Assembly: GCA_903881535.1 (NCBI GenBank)
Contig: CAIRTT010000044.1
Coordinates: 1-10,374 of the forward strand
Reading direction: 5' to 3'
Length of the DNA: 10,374 nt
From: an uncultured Armatimonadota bacterium
GTDB taxonomy: Bacteria > Armatimonadota > Armatimonadia > Armatimonadales > Armatimonadaceae
The number at the start of each line of letters is the position of its first letter. The stretch's first letter is position 1. The position numbers and the translations under genes were made by a program. Of this stretch, positions 1 to 7,538 are shown in pieces. Below the pieces are notes generated by a model, which had not been told where the DNA came from, made no database searches, and saw nothing but the letters and a program-made list of their open reading frames with translations.

Positions 1-489
1 CTGTTCTTGGCGATAGAACCCGCTCGCCACCATTTGATCTAACATTTGGATGAGGGGATTGTAAAAACCATCTACATTGAGGAAGCCCACCGGTTTCCCG
101 TGATGCCCGATATGCGCCCAGGTAAGCGCTTCGGCGACTTCTTCGAGCGTGCCGATTCCCCCGGGGAGCGCGACAAAGGCATCGGCGTGGAGCATCATTT
201 CGGATTTGCGCGAATGCATATCCGGTGTGATAACAGACTGTGTTACTCCATCATGTGTGATGCCCGCAGCGTGAAAGTGTTCGGTTGTCACACCGGTCAC
301 CGTCCCGCCATTTTTGAGCACTGTGTTCGCGATGATGCCCATAAGGCCAACAGCGGTTCCACCGTACACAAGGTTGATTCGGTTGTTCGCAAGGTAGATT
401 CCAAGGTCATGGGCGGCGGCGGCGTGAGATGCCACGTAGCCATCGGATGACCCACAGTAAACACAAAGCGAACGGATTTCATTTGCCAT
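1..489 (-). CDS. LOG-family (TIGR00730) nucleotide 5'-monophosphate phosphoribohydrolase, C-terminus cut by window edge
   Basis: Reading the minus strand from the ATG at 489 gives 163 codons, open to the window edge. The protein starts MANEIRSLCVYCGSS, the usual LOG/lysine-decarboxylase-like Rossmann beginning. It continues with VYGGTAVGLMG (residues 41-51), the MHSRK motif (91-95, conserved Arg94) and PGGIGTLEE (109-117), the signature of the family, with Glu116 the expected catalytic acid. Characterised members split nucleoside 5'-monophosphates, including cytokinin ribotides, into free base and ribose 5-phosphate; a cytoplasmic enzyme is expected. Family members are often about 180-195 residues, so roughly 20-30 are missing. 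The usual YGGG is YGGT here, a mild variation. The start overlaps the end of the upstream gene by 11 nt, and a GAGG lies about 11 nt before the ATG, so translation is probably coupled. Its place at the end of a sugar operon has no obvious metabolic reason. The family call is secure; the substrate is not. Confidence 0.93.
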   Translation of the reverse strand, partial: MANEIRSLCVYCGSSDGYVASHAAAAHDLGIYLANNRINLVYGGTAVGLMGIIANTVLKNGGTVTGVTTEHFHAAGITHDGVTQSVITPDMHSRKSEMMLHADAFVALPGGIGTLEEVAEALTWAHIGHHGKPVGFLNVDGFYNPLIQMLDQMVASGFYRQEQ

Positions 490-1708
490 CGGTGCTTAGC
501 CTCACACTATTGTCACTGGAAATGTCTGTCGCGAATCCCCGATAGCAGCTCTCCAGGCTCTCCCCTTCGACTATCCCCGGTGATGCCAAACTTGGCACCC
601 GGAGCTCTGCAGCGCGCGCAGGCTCAGGGACGATACCGACACAGGCATCCCGCCAAATGACAGACCAGAGAGGCACACGGACACCAGATAAAAGTAAATC
701 AGAAAGCTGTTGCAGCGCTGGCCGGAGCCAAACATCGGCGCCGAGGGCAACCCATTCCGTAGTCGCAGCGACAACTTGCGGCTTTCCGGGAATCGAGGCG
801 GAGTGCTCCGCAATCGTGTCCCCAAGCTGCTCCAGCTGCTCCCAGCGACTGGCATCCCCCGTGAGCTGATACGCAGTTTCGATGGCATAGTCGCCGCTAA
901 GTGCTGCAGAGACACCATCCGGACGCTCACGCCGCTTTTGGGAAAGTGTCCGATGCCCACCGAGATTGATTTGCAGCTCGCGGTACTTACGGGCGATTCC
1001 GATGGCACTTGCAACATCGGGAAACTGAATCCGGATGTCGCAGTGGCGGGCATCTGGGTCGCGCGAAAAGCTTGGATGAACTGTCAGGTTCCCTCCACCT
1101 CGCTGGACATTTACATTTGCATACGCCGACAATGCCGTTACGAGTAAGCCTTGACCATCCTGGAGTAAGCCAAACCATGGCCCGAACAGCTGCGGGCGAG
1201 TGCTGTGGTTGTCATCCCAAGCGATGAGGGATACATCACCATCGGGGCCAGCTGCCGGGACAACCAGGCCATCATCGAATGGAAGGACACCCTCGCCATC
1301 CCCTTCGACACACAGCCCCCCTAAGATGTCCACCATCTCAAGGACTGCATCCGGGCGGCTCCGCGTGCACTCAATCGTGATGCGGATTTCATCTTTGCCA
1401 CAGGTGATGTAGACATCCACTGGAAGCTTGTCTGGAGTATCGAGGCTGACCAGAAGACGCTTGCCCGCAGCGCTCATTTTCTCAGAGATGCTGACCAGTT
1501 TGCAAGCAGACAGCGGCGTCACGGCTACGGTTCCCAGCAGTGGATTGGATGTCGTTAGCGTGACAAGGGATGCACTACGCGTCCAAACAACGCTTTCCCC
1601 ATCATTGCCACGTGTCTCAAGCATCCAGAGATAGGTTTTGCGGCAAATCGAGAACCGATAGTGCCCCCAGTCCACCATAAACGCATCACCGGGAGAAAAG
1701 CCTTGCAT
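479..1708 (-). CDS. Putative GH101-like / uncharacterised glycoside hydrolase-like protein, compact form
   Basis: This is a 409-residue protein without signal peptide or membrane segment. Residues about 1-130 are beta-rich, like an N-terminal sandwich. Residues 136-203 (EGVLPFDDG, then FGPWFGLLQDGQGLLVTAL) and 239-257 (ARKYRELQ...HRTLSQK) resemble the entry to the barrel of large uncharacterised glycosidase-like proteins related to GH101. Residues 317-357 (TTEWVALGADVWLRP, then VPLWSVIWRDACVG) resemble a late barrel segment of the same proteins, which often reads like 'SEWG...P' and 'VPLF.LVYHD'. From memory, relatives have a much longer stretch between these two segments than the roughly 60 residues here, so the middle of the barrel, where catalytic acids would be expected, may be gone. 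The reading frame is intact. The ATG at 1708 has GGGGGAG about 13 nt upstream, inside the 3' arm of a hairpin; Met11 is an alternative start. It follows an M28 peptidase gene and overlaps the LOG gene by 11 nt. The family call is tentative and activity is uncertain. Confidence 0.6.
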   Translation of the reverse strand: MQGFSPGDAFMVDWGHYRFSICRKTYLWMLETRGNDGESVVWTRSASLVTLTTSNPLLGTVAVTPLSACKLVSISEKMSAAGKRLLVSLDTPDKLPVDVYITCGKDEIRITIECTRSRPDAVLEMVDILGGLCVEGDGEGVLPFDDGLVVPAAGPDGDVSLIAWDDNHSTRPQLFGPWFGLLQDGQGLLVTALSAYANVNVQRGGGNLTVHPSFSRDPDARHCDIRIQFPDVASAIGIARKYRELQINLGGHRTLSQKRRERPDGVSAALSGDYAIETAYQLTGDASRWEQLEQLGDTIAEHSASIPGKPQVVAATTEWVALGADVWLRPALQQLSDLLLSGVRVPLWSVIWRDACVGIVPEPARAAELRVPSLASPGIVEGESLESCYRGFATDISSDNSVRLSTDGK

Positions 1709-1721
1709 GGGATTAATGTTA

Positions 1722-1756
1722 CTCCCCCGCTACGAGATTTCTGCGCAGCGGGGGAG
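1722..1756 (-). promoter_or_regulatory. Intercistronic hairpin between M28 and GH101-like genes
   Basis: CTCCCCCGCT (1722-1731) and AGCGGGGGAG (1747-1756) are perfect 10-bp inverted arms around a 15-nt loop. In the minus direction the stem begins 7 nt after the stop codon of the M28 gene. It is followed by TAACATTAATCCC and then the ATG of the next gene. There is no U-tract, so it is not a textbook intrinsic terminator. The 3' arm holds the only Shine-Dalgarno-like GGGGGAG for the downstream start, so folding would hide it. It could be a weak terminator, an RNA-stabilising or processing hairpin, or a translational coupling device. Confidence 0.75.
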
Positions 1757-1763
1757 AACATCG

Positions 1764-2852
1764 CTATTGTCCGACGAGTTTTTTCGCGGCCTCAACGTAT
1801 TTGGCAGTCTTCAAGTTTGCCACGTTCCACTGCGGGCGCTTCGCGCTATCGGCGATCGACATCACCGTCAAACCCACCATTCTGACCACTTTTTCCATGT
1901 TCGGGTAGTCGAGCTTGTCCCAGTGATCCCCCGCCTTGTGGTAATCGGGATAAACAAATGCGGTGCAAAGCGTATGTGCTGGAACGCCGAGATCCGCCAT
2001 CGCCTGATTGTCCGAACGGCCGAAAAAGGAATCTGAATTTTGTGGATGCTTATCGACTTTGACACCCGTTGCCGCACCCGCTGCCGTCATAATCAAACCG
2101 ACATCGGAGAAGTCATATCCGGTAAGGCTGCCTCCTGCGACACGCGCGCCTTCCAGGTCATCCGTCCGGCCAATTTGCTCAAGATTGACCATCGCGACCG
2201 TGTCCTTCGCAGGAATCACTGGATGGCTGCCGTAGTAGCGGGAGCCGAGCAAGCCGCGCTCTTCGCCGTAAAAGCACACAAACACGATGCTGCGCTTTGG
2301 CTTGTAGCCCTTGAGTGCGTACGCAAGCTCAATCACACCCGCGGTGCCGCTGGCATCATCATTCGCGCCGTTGAAGATCACATCCTCGCCAGGCGTCGTG
2401 GATGGCCGCATCCCGACATGGTCATAATGCCCAGAAACCACAACAGCCGTTGCCTTCAGCGTTGGATCTGTCCCACGGAGGATGCCGACGACATTGCGAA
2501 CCTTCGTCATGGATGCATCATTGCGACCGGCTCTCACTTCAGCAGTCTGGAAGTAGCCGTCATCCCCGGCGGCCTCGAGACCTGCGCGGCGGAACTGTGA
2601 TGCGATGTATTCAGCGGCGAGGTCCAGTCCCTTGGATGGCGTTGCGCGCCCTTCAAGGGCATCCGATGCGAGGAAGCTGACATGGCTTTTGAGCGAATCA
2701 GCATCCACACGTGCAAGCGCCGCCTTGCGCTCGGCTGTGAGCTGGGTGCTAAAGCCTGATGGCGCCTTTTGGTACCCGGCAACCAATGGCGATGCGATTG
2801 CAGGAATAGCTACAACAAAAAGGGATAACCCTAAAATCTGTGTTTTGCCCAT
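1764..2852 (-). CDS. Exported M28-family zinc metallopeptidase (aminopeptidase-like)
   Basis: This 362-residue protein has an N-terminal signal peptide (MGKTQILGLSLFVVAIPAIA, cut near residue 21-26), so it acts outside the cytoplasmic membrane. The M28 di-zinc site is readable in order: His142 in SGHYDHVG, bridging Asp165 in GANDDASG, general base Glu197 and ligand Glu198 in YGEERGLLGS, Glu225 in NLEQIGR, and His305 in DYHKAGD. The fourth ligand is Glu where many members have Asp; both are carboxylates, so activity is plausible. M28 enzymes typically remove N-terminal amino acids from peptides; specificity cannot be read here. Residues 50-110 form the usual helical N-terminal region (HVSFLASDALEGRATPSKG). 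The start is supported by GAGGAGA 10 nt upstream, inside the end of the GH2 gene, whose stop lies only 2 nt before this ATG. Co-transcription with glycosidases suggests a substrate with both peptide and glycan parts, which is inference. Confidence 0.95.
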   Translation of the reverse strand: MGKTQILGLSLFVVAIPAIASPLVAGYQKAPSGFSTQLTAERKAALARVDADSLKSHVSFLASDALEGRATPSKGLDLAAEYIASQFRRAGLEAAGDDGYFQTAEVRAGRNDASMTKVRNVVGILRGTDPTLKATAVVVSGHYDHVGMRPSTTPGEDVIFNGANDDASGTAGVIELAYALKGYKPKRSIVFVCFYGEERGLLGSRYYGSHPVIPAKDTVAMVNLEQIGRTDDLEGARVAGGSLTGYDFSDVGLIMTAAGAATGVKVDKHPQNSDSFFGRSDNQAMADLGVPAHTLCTAFVYPDYHKAGDHWDKLDYPNMEKVVRMVGLTVMSIADSAKRPQWNVANLKTAKYVEAAKKLVGQ

Positions 2853-2854
2853 CG

Positions 2855-4648
2855 TTATTCAGTCTCCTCACAGGCCGCTTTGCGAGCCTGTACCGCCCGC
2901 AAGAGGGCATTGTCAAACTTAGGCTGGCGATCAAATGTATAAATGCCATTTTCTTCAGGCCATACATCGGTCAGCTGGGTATAGCAGTAACCAAACATTT
3001 CCGGGTCATCTAACAGAATGTCGCAGAGGCCCTTGAACCGTGCATGAAAGGCATCCAGACTTGTTACGCGATCGCCATAGCCCCAGCTTTCCTTGTCATC
3101 GAACTTCGCAGGATTCCACCAAATGCCACCAAACTCGCTGACGAAGAAGGGCTGGCCCCGGTACGGGATGTTGGTTGCTTTCTCCGTCCAGCCATTGTTG
3201 ATATATGGCTTTTCCTCGGCGACATGCGCGTGACGTTCTTTGAAGGTCTCTGGATTCTGATCGTAGTCATGCGAATCATAGATGTCCGATTCCTGGATGC
3301 GGTGCGCATACCCACTCGTATCCAGAACCGGCCGGCTGGTATCGAGGAGCTTCGTCGCAAGGAACATCCCGCGTGTGACATCATCCAGCTCTACAAACCG
3401 ATCCCCAGGGACCTGGAAGGTTTCATTTAGCGGACACCATCCAACAATCGATGGATGTGAGTAATCCCGCTCAACCGCTTCGCACCACTGGGCTACAAAC
3501 GTGGATGTCGGCTTTTGATGATCGTGATCCGGGCCAAAGCCACCGATTCCCCAGTCGCCAAACTCACCCCAAACGATGTATCCCATGCGGTCAGCGTGGT
3601 AAAGGAACCGCTCCTCAAACACCTTTTGGTGGAGGCGCGCACCGTTAAAGCCGGCATCCAGTGACCGGGTGATATCCGCGATGAGCTCATCATCCGATGG
3701 CGCCGTCATCACGCCATCAACGTAATATCCTTGATCGAGCACGAGGCGCTGGAAGACTGGCTTTCCGTTAATGACGACTTTACGGCCATCTGTCGCAACA
3801 GAGCGGAGACCGGCGTAGGTCGTGATTGCGTCGTGGACATTCCCTGCATCGTCACTAAGCGTAAGGGTGATGTCATAGAGGTGGGCATCCCCGACATTCC
3901 AGAGGTAAACGCTCTCTTCAGGGATGGTCAGGACGACGCGCGGGCTCATGTCGTATGCAGCGGTTACGGTTGCCGTAGCCAGCTCTTTGCCGGCATAGGA
4001 AACAATGGCACTGAGAGCCATCCCGGAGCGATTTGCGCTGAGCGGCACTTCCAAATGGAAGCAGTGATTTGCAACATCCGGAGTGATACGCGGACGCTTC
4101 ATCGAGAACTTACTGACGGGTTCCATCCAAACGGTTTGCCAAATGCCCGTTGTGCGTGTGTAGAAACAAGCATATGAACCGTGGCGGGTGCTCTGCTTGC
4201 CACGGGCCTGCGGCCCGCTCTTTGGATCCCGTGCACGGACCACGATGATAGCCGTTTCACCGGGACCAGCGACACCGCGGAGCTCGGCGGTGAATGGCGT
4301 GAAGCCTCCACGATGCCGAACAACTTCGGTTCCATTCACCCAGACGGTGGTGTCGTAGTCGGATGCCTGAAAGTGGAGGAGAACATCCCGACCGGACCAC
4401 TCCGATGGAATCTCAACCACTTTGCGGTACCAGACGGCATCCATGAAGTCGGTATGTGCAACACCGGACAGCGTGCTCTCAGGACAGAACGGAACGGTGA
4501 TTTCGCCAGTGAGGTCACGGTCTTTGAGGCCGCGTTCGAGTCCGGAATCACCAGCATCGATTTCAAACTGCCATTGTCCGTTGAGGTTTAGCCAGTCAGC
4601 GCGAACAAATTGTGGTCGTGGATATTCCGGTCGTGGGCACTGTGCCAT
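2855..4648 (-). CDS. Glycoside hydrolase family 2 (beta-galactosidase/beta-glucuronidase-type)
   Basis: A 597-residue cytoplasmic-looking enzyme with no signal peptide. Residues about 6-178 form the sugar-binding jelly roll (RADWLNLNGQWQFEID, then VWYRK, VWVNGTEVVRHRGGFTPF and TTGIWQTVWME). Residues 180-280 form the immunoglobulin-like domain and about 282-590 the TIM barrel. In the barrel, WCPLNET (404-410) carries acid/base Glu409 after Asn408, and FFVSEFGG (501-508) carries the nucleophile Glu505, so the retaining machinery is complete. The Asn-x-Lys motif that marks beta-glucuronidases near the C-terminus is not seen (the equivalent stretch reads ENGIYTFDRQPK), which argues against glucuronidase. 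A galactosidase, arabinopyranosidase or related activity is more likely. It is short for a beta-galactosidase, so accessory C-terminal domains are absent. The start has only a weak purine stretch upstream. A 48-nt gap separates it from the preceding GH43 gene; the following M28 gene starts 2 nt after its stop. Confidence 0.95.
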   Translation of the reverse strand: MAQCPRPEYPRPQFVRADWLNLNGQWQFEIDAGDSGLERGLKDRDLTGEITVPFCPESTLSGVAHTDFMDAVWYRKVVEIPSEWSGRDVLLHFQASDYDTTVWVNGTEVVRHRGGFTPFTAELRGVAGPGETAIIVVRARDPKSGPQARGKQSTRHGSYACFYTRTTGIWQTVWMEPVSKFSMKRPRITPDVANHCFHLEVPLSANRSGMALSAIVSYAGKELATATVTAAYDMSPRVVLTIPEESVYLWNVGDAHLYDITLTLSDDAGNVHDAITTYAGLRSVATDGRKVVINGKPVFQRLVLDQGYYVDGVMTAPSDDELIADITRSLDAGFNGARLHQKVFEERFLYHADRMGYIVWGEFGDWGIGGFGPDHDHQKPTSTFVAQWCEAVERDYSHPSIVGWCPLNETFQVPGDRFVELDDVTRGMFLATKLLDTSRPVLDTSGYAHRIQESDIYDSHDYDQNPETFKERHAHVAEEKPYINNGWTEKATNIPYRGQPFFVSEFGGIWWNPAKFDDKESWGYGDRVTSLDAFHARFKGLCDILLDDPEMFGYCYTQLTDVWPEENGIYTFDRQPKFDNALLRAVQARKAACEETE

Positions 4649-4696
4649 AGGTAGTTTCTTTCTTTGAGTCGATGAGTCAGGATGTATTTTACAGGT

Positions 4697-5647
4697 CTAG
4701 TTGGCTGGAATTTCCAGCGGAGTTCCGGGGGCTAGCGGCGCCCCAAACACGGGCGTGTTGCCATTCCAGATGACAGGTTGCATCGAGACCTGACGGTTCC
4801 AGCCAGAGCCCTTTGACCGCGCACTATGGTAGACAATCCATGTCTGGCCGTTGGCATCATCCACGAATGAGCAGTGTCCAGGCCCGAAGACTTTGTCTGT
4901 TTTTCGGAACACAGGTTCGGAGTGCTTGGCCCAGGATCCCAGCGTCATCGGGTCAGCGCCCTTAGTAAGCGTAATTCTGCCAAGGCAGTATTCATCACAC
5001 CAGGAGCCTGCGGCGCTGTAGATGACATGGAGGTGGCCATTTTTCTGCAGCACTTGCGGGCCTTCATTAATGGTTGGGAGCTTGTCCTTGCCACCGCTGC
5101 CAGCGGTTTCCCATGGAAATTCTGGGGATGACAGCTTGACCCGCGGACCAGTGCAGGTGGTTGTGCCGGACATTTTTGCAATGTAGATATGCTGCGCAAC
5201 ATTTTGTCGACCTTCCCAGCCTGACCAGAGGGCGAAGCGGCCTTGTGGCCCGAGATCCAGGATCGTCATATCGATGGCCCAGGCATCCCCGGGAAGCTCG
5301 ACCTTGCCAGCAAACCGAAACGTCCCCGTTGGAAGCTCATTGTCGGAGACAAGCGCAATCATCCGGTGGTTGAAGTTATCGCCATCATCCGCGGCGACGT
5401 AAATAACCCACTGATTCCCTATCCGGTGCAGCTCAGGTGCCCAGAGTTCTTTTGAGAATGGACCAGCTTCTGGAGGTGTATAGACCTTATGCGCCTTTGC
5501 TGTCCCTAAGTTTTGGAGATGCTTTGTGCGATCGACCCAAACCGTGCTCCCCCGGCCCGCATGGCAGTACCAATACTCATCCTTGTAACGGATAACCCAC
5601 GGGTCTGCTCCAAAAGCGACAACAGGGTTTGTAAATGTCTCTTTCAC
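4697..5647 (-). CDS. Glycoside hydrolase family 43 (arabinofuranosidase/xylosidase-type), GTG start
   Basis: This 316-residue single-domain protein has the five-bladed propeller pattern of GH43. The three catalytic carboxylates of this inverting family are visible: base Asp15 in GADPWVIR, the pKa-tuning Asp126 in WAIDMTIL, and the general acid Glu195 in INEGPQVL. His258 in GPGHCSF matches the conserved central histidine that helps bind the active-site ion. LWAPELHRIGNQWVIYVA (69-86) is another typical blade. GH43 enzymes usually release arabinofuranose or xylose from side chains; the subfamily cannot be set by eye. No signal peptide is present, so it should work in the cytoplasm on imported oligosaccharides. 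The start codon is GTG and overlaps the TGA of the preceding gene in a GTGA 4-nt overlap, which points to translational coupling. The nearby AGGA is weak, supporting reliance on coupling. Confidence 0.93.
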   Translation of the reverse strand: MKETFTNPVVAFGADPWVIRYKDEYWYCHAGRGSTVWVDRTKHLQNLGTAKAHKVYTPPEAGPFSKELWAPELHRIGNQWVIYVAADDGDNFNHRMIALVSDNELPTGTFRFAGKVELPGDAWAIDMTILDLGPQGRFALWSGWEGRQNVAQHIYIAKMSGTTTCTGPRVKLSSPEFPWETAGSGGKDKLPTINEGPQVLQKNGHLHVIYSAAGSWCDEYCLGRITLTKGADPMTLGSWAKHSEPVFRKTDKVFGPGHCSFVDDANGQTWIVYHSARSKGSGWNRQVSMQPVIWNGNTPVFGAPLAPGTPLEIPAN

Positions 5648-6705
5648 TTCTTTGGTCCTATGGTTCCGGTGATGGCCGTGAACTTATCGATGGCGTGGTC
5701 GAGGCTTAAGCAAACCAGCTTGCCAGGACTGACTTCGAGGAGCTGCGGCATGTAATTCCGATTACCACCAGCATAGACAACCTCAGCCTTTGACCAGGTT
5801 TTGCCTTGATCCTTGCTGGTGCTCAGCATCACATCCCCGTGGAGCATCCCGGCTGGTGTGCCGGGGGCATCGTGGGAATCTGCTCGGTCATTGGATGTAA
5901 ATACACACGCAAGCACGCCATTTGAAAGAACGGTTAGCCATGGGCAGTATGCAGAGTAACGCGAAACCTTAGACCGGAAAATGACAGACCGTTCAGTAGA
6001 CGCCCAGGACCAATGGTTGCCATTGTCATTGGATGTGACAAACATAATCTGTGATGCATGTTCAGGTGTCGTCGTAACGGTTTCGAGAGCGCAGCCAAGC
6101 GGGCTCCCCGGTGCCTTGCCCAGCCGTACAACACTCGGCATGCCATCCCGTGAGAGATGCTCCGGATTATGCGCCCGGCTCACCGTACGCGGCTCACTCC
6201 AAGTACGCGCCTTTGCATTCCATACAACTCCCGTCAGCCATTGGTGGCCTGGATGTGTCTTCCATGGAGATGTTTCATCATCAAAGGTGCAGAGGACCTT
6301 ACCATCTCCAATGTCAACCAGGTGGCTGGACCAGAGACCTCGCCGTGCACCCGCAGATGTCGCAACGGTCGAGTGGGAGCTCCAGGATTTACCGCCATCT
6401 ACCGAATGTGCGACCTTGATTGAAAATGTGTTCGCCCGCAGCTGGTTGTCACGGTAGGAAAACCAAAGCTCTTTGCCAACTACGCAAAGACAGCCATCCC
6501 CGATGTCCGTACCAGGGGCATCAGGCCTGGATGCGATAACTGAGCCATCGGTCCACTGTTTGCCATCCGGTGTGCCTTTGACGAGGATAACATCCGCCTT
6601 GCCATCTCTGCGAACCGTTCGTGTCGTGAGGATGCCCCCTTTGTACACAATGGCCCCTTTTGCACCACCGGCTGGCAATGCGGCTTTCTCAAATGAAAAC
6701 TGCAC
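5644..6705 (-). CDS. BNR/Asp-box repeat beta-propeller (sialidase superfamily fold), GTG start
   Basis: A 353-residue protein with no signal peptide. Clear Asp boxes (S-x-D-x-G-x-x-W) sit at 101-108 (SVDGGKSW), 225-232 (SNDNGNHW) and 297-304 (SKDQGKTW), with a degenerate one at 45-51 (TPDGKQW). Their spacing fits a six-bladed sialidase-type propeller. True exo-alpha-sialidases have an Arg-Ile-Pro motif near the N-terminus for the first arginine of the carboxylate-binding triad; here the matching region reads KGAIVYKGG and has no such motif. So sialidase activity is doubtful, and another glycosidase or lyase on the same fold, or a non-catalytic role, is possible. The GTG start has AAGGA 8 nt upstream and lies 2 nt after the stop of permease 2. 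The end overlaps the GH43 start by 4 nt. Fold call is secure, reaction unknown. Confidence 0.88.
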   Translation of the reverse strand: MQFSFEKAALPAGGAKGAIVYKGGILTTRTVRRDGKADVILVKGTPDGKQWTDGSVIASRPDAPGTDIGDGCLCVVGKELWFSYRDNQLRANTFSIKVAHSVDGGKSWSSHSTVATSAGARRGLWSSHLVDIGDGKVLCTFDDETSPWKTHPGHQWLTGVVWNAKARTWSEPRTVSRAHNPEHLSRDGMPSVVRLGKAPGSPLGCALETVTTTPEHASQIMFVTSNDNGNHWSWASTERSVIFRSKVSRYSAYCPWLTVLSNGVLACVFTSNDRADSHDAPGTPAGMLHGDVMLSTSKDQGKTWSKAEVVYAGGNRNYMPQLLEVSPGKLVCLSLDHAIDKFTAITGTIGPKK

Positions 6706-6707
6706 GG

Positions 6708-7538
6708 TTATTCCTTCAGCCCGGATGCTGCCATCCCGCTGATGAGCTGGCGTTGGAAGATCATAAACGCGATGAACGTAGGCAAGGTACAGAGAAGACT
6801 TGCGGCAAGCGTGAGTCCATATTCAGTGAAGTAGCTGGTCTGAAACAGAGCAATACCGACCGGAAGCGTATAGCGCTCAAGGCTGTCGAGGAAGACGAGC
6901 GGTCCAAGAAAATCATTCCAAGAGCCAACAAAGGTAAAGATGAATAGTGTCGCCATCGGGGCCCGGCTTAGGGGCACGATGACATTCATAAATGTCGACA
7001 AGCGGCTACAGCCATCTAGAGCCGCAGCCTCCTCCAAATCCTTCGGTATACCGATGAAGAACTGGTGGAGCATGAATACGCCAAAGGCTCCGCCCGCAGC
7101 AGGAACAATAAGCGCAAGCGGTGTATCCAGCCAGCCAAGTGTGTTTAGGAGCAGGTAAATCGGTACCAGGAGAATTTGCCCGGGGACCATTAATGTTGCA
7201 AGCACGATTCCGTAGACGATTGGCTTCCCAGGAAGGCGAAGGCGCGCCATGCTCCATGCCGCAAGCGATGACACCGTTAGCACCAGCGTTGCCGTTGAAA
7301 CGGAGATAGTGATGGAGTTGAACAGCCATCGCAAAAGAGGAATCTCCTCAGGATTTCCGAGCACTTCCTGGAAGTTCGCCAAGGTCCATTGCTTCGGCAG
7401 GAAGCCTTGGAATTTGACTATTTCGCTATCTGGCTTGAAGGCAGCGAGGACAAGGAGAAGGCACGGTATGACAAAGAACAGCGACCCGACTCCCATCGCG
7501 ACTTCCGCCGAGAACAACCGTAAGGACTTCTTGTTCAT
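6708..7538 (-). CDS. Carbohydrate ABC transporter permease, MalG/CUT1 type
   Basis: A 276-residue inner-membrane protein with about six hydrophobic segments (roughly 12-34, 75-98, 108-131, 140-163, 192-216 and 240-262). The EAA loop that docks with the ATPase is clear: EEAAALDGCSRLSTFMNVIVPL at residues about 169-190, followed by FTFVGSWNDFLGPL, typical of MalG-like partners. With permease 1 it should form the import channel for an oligosaccharide. The frame is open 24 codons further upstream to 7610, but the Met at 7538 is chosen: it begins MNKKSLRLFSAE as relatives do, has GGGAGGA about 9 nt upstream, and makes a TGATG one-base overlap with the stop of permease 1. The longer form would begin with a Cys-rich stretch unlike the family. 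Confidence 0.95.
   Translation of the reverse strand: MNKKSLRLFSAEVAMGVGSLFFVIPCLLLVLAAFKPDSEIVKFQGFLPKQWTLANFQEVLGNPEEIPLLRWLFNSITISVSTATLVLTVSSLAAWSMARLRLPGKPIVYGIVLATLMVPGQILLVPIYLLLNTLGWLDTPLALIVPAAGGAFGVFMLHQFFIGIPKDLEEAAALDGCSRLSTFMNVIVPLSRAPMATLFIFTFVGSWNDFLGPLVFLDSLERYTLPVGIALFQTSYFTEYGLTLAASLLCTLPTFIAFMIFQRQLISGMAASGLKE

Noticed and set aside
46..450. 134-codon open frame on the plus strand
   Set aside because: Antisense to the LOG gene, whose PGGIGTLEE signature shows which strand is coding.
1722..1756. Reading the intercistronic hairpin as a definite rho-independent terminator
   Set aside because: No run of T follows the stem in either direction, so termination is only one of several options.
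2040..2600. 186-codon open frame on the plus strand
   Set aside because: It lies fully antisense to the M28 gene, whose zinc ligands are all intact. The translated protein shows no domain pattern and there is no good ribosome site.
3731..4177. 148-codon open frame on the plus strand
   Set aside because: Antisense to the GH2 gene with its complete catalytic motifs; composition looks like a frame shadow.
5981..6457. 158-codon open frame on the plus strand
   Set aside because: Antisense to the BNR propeller gene, which has clear Asp boxes in the other strand.
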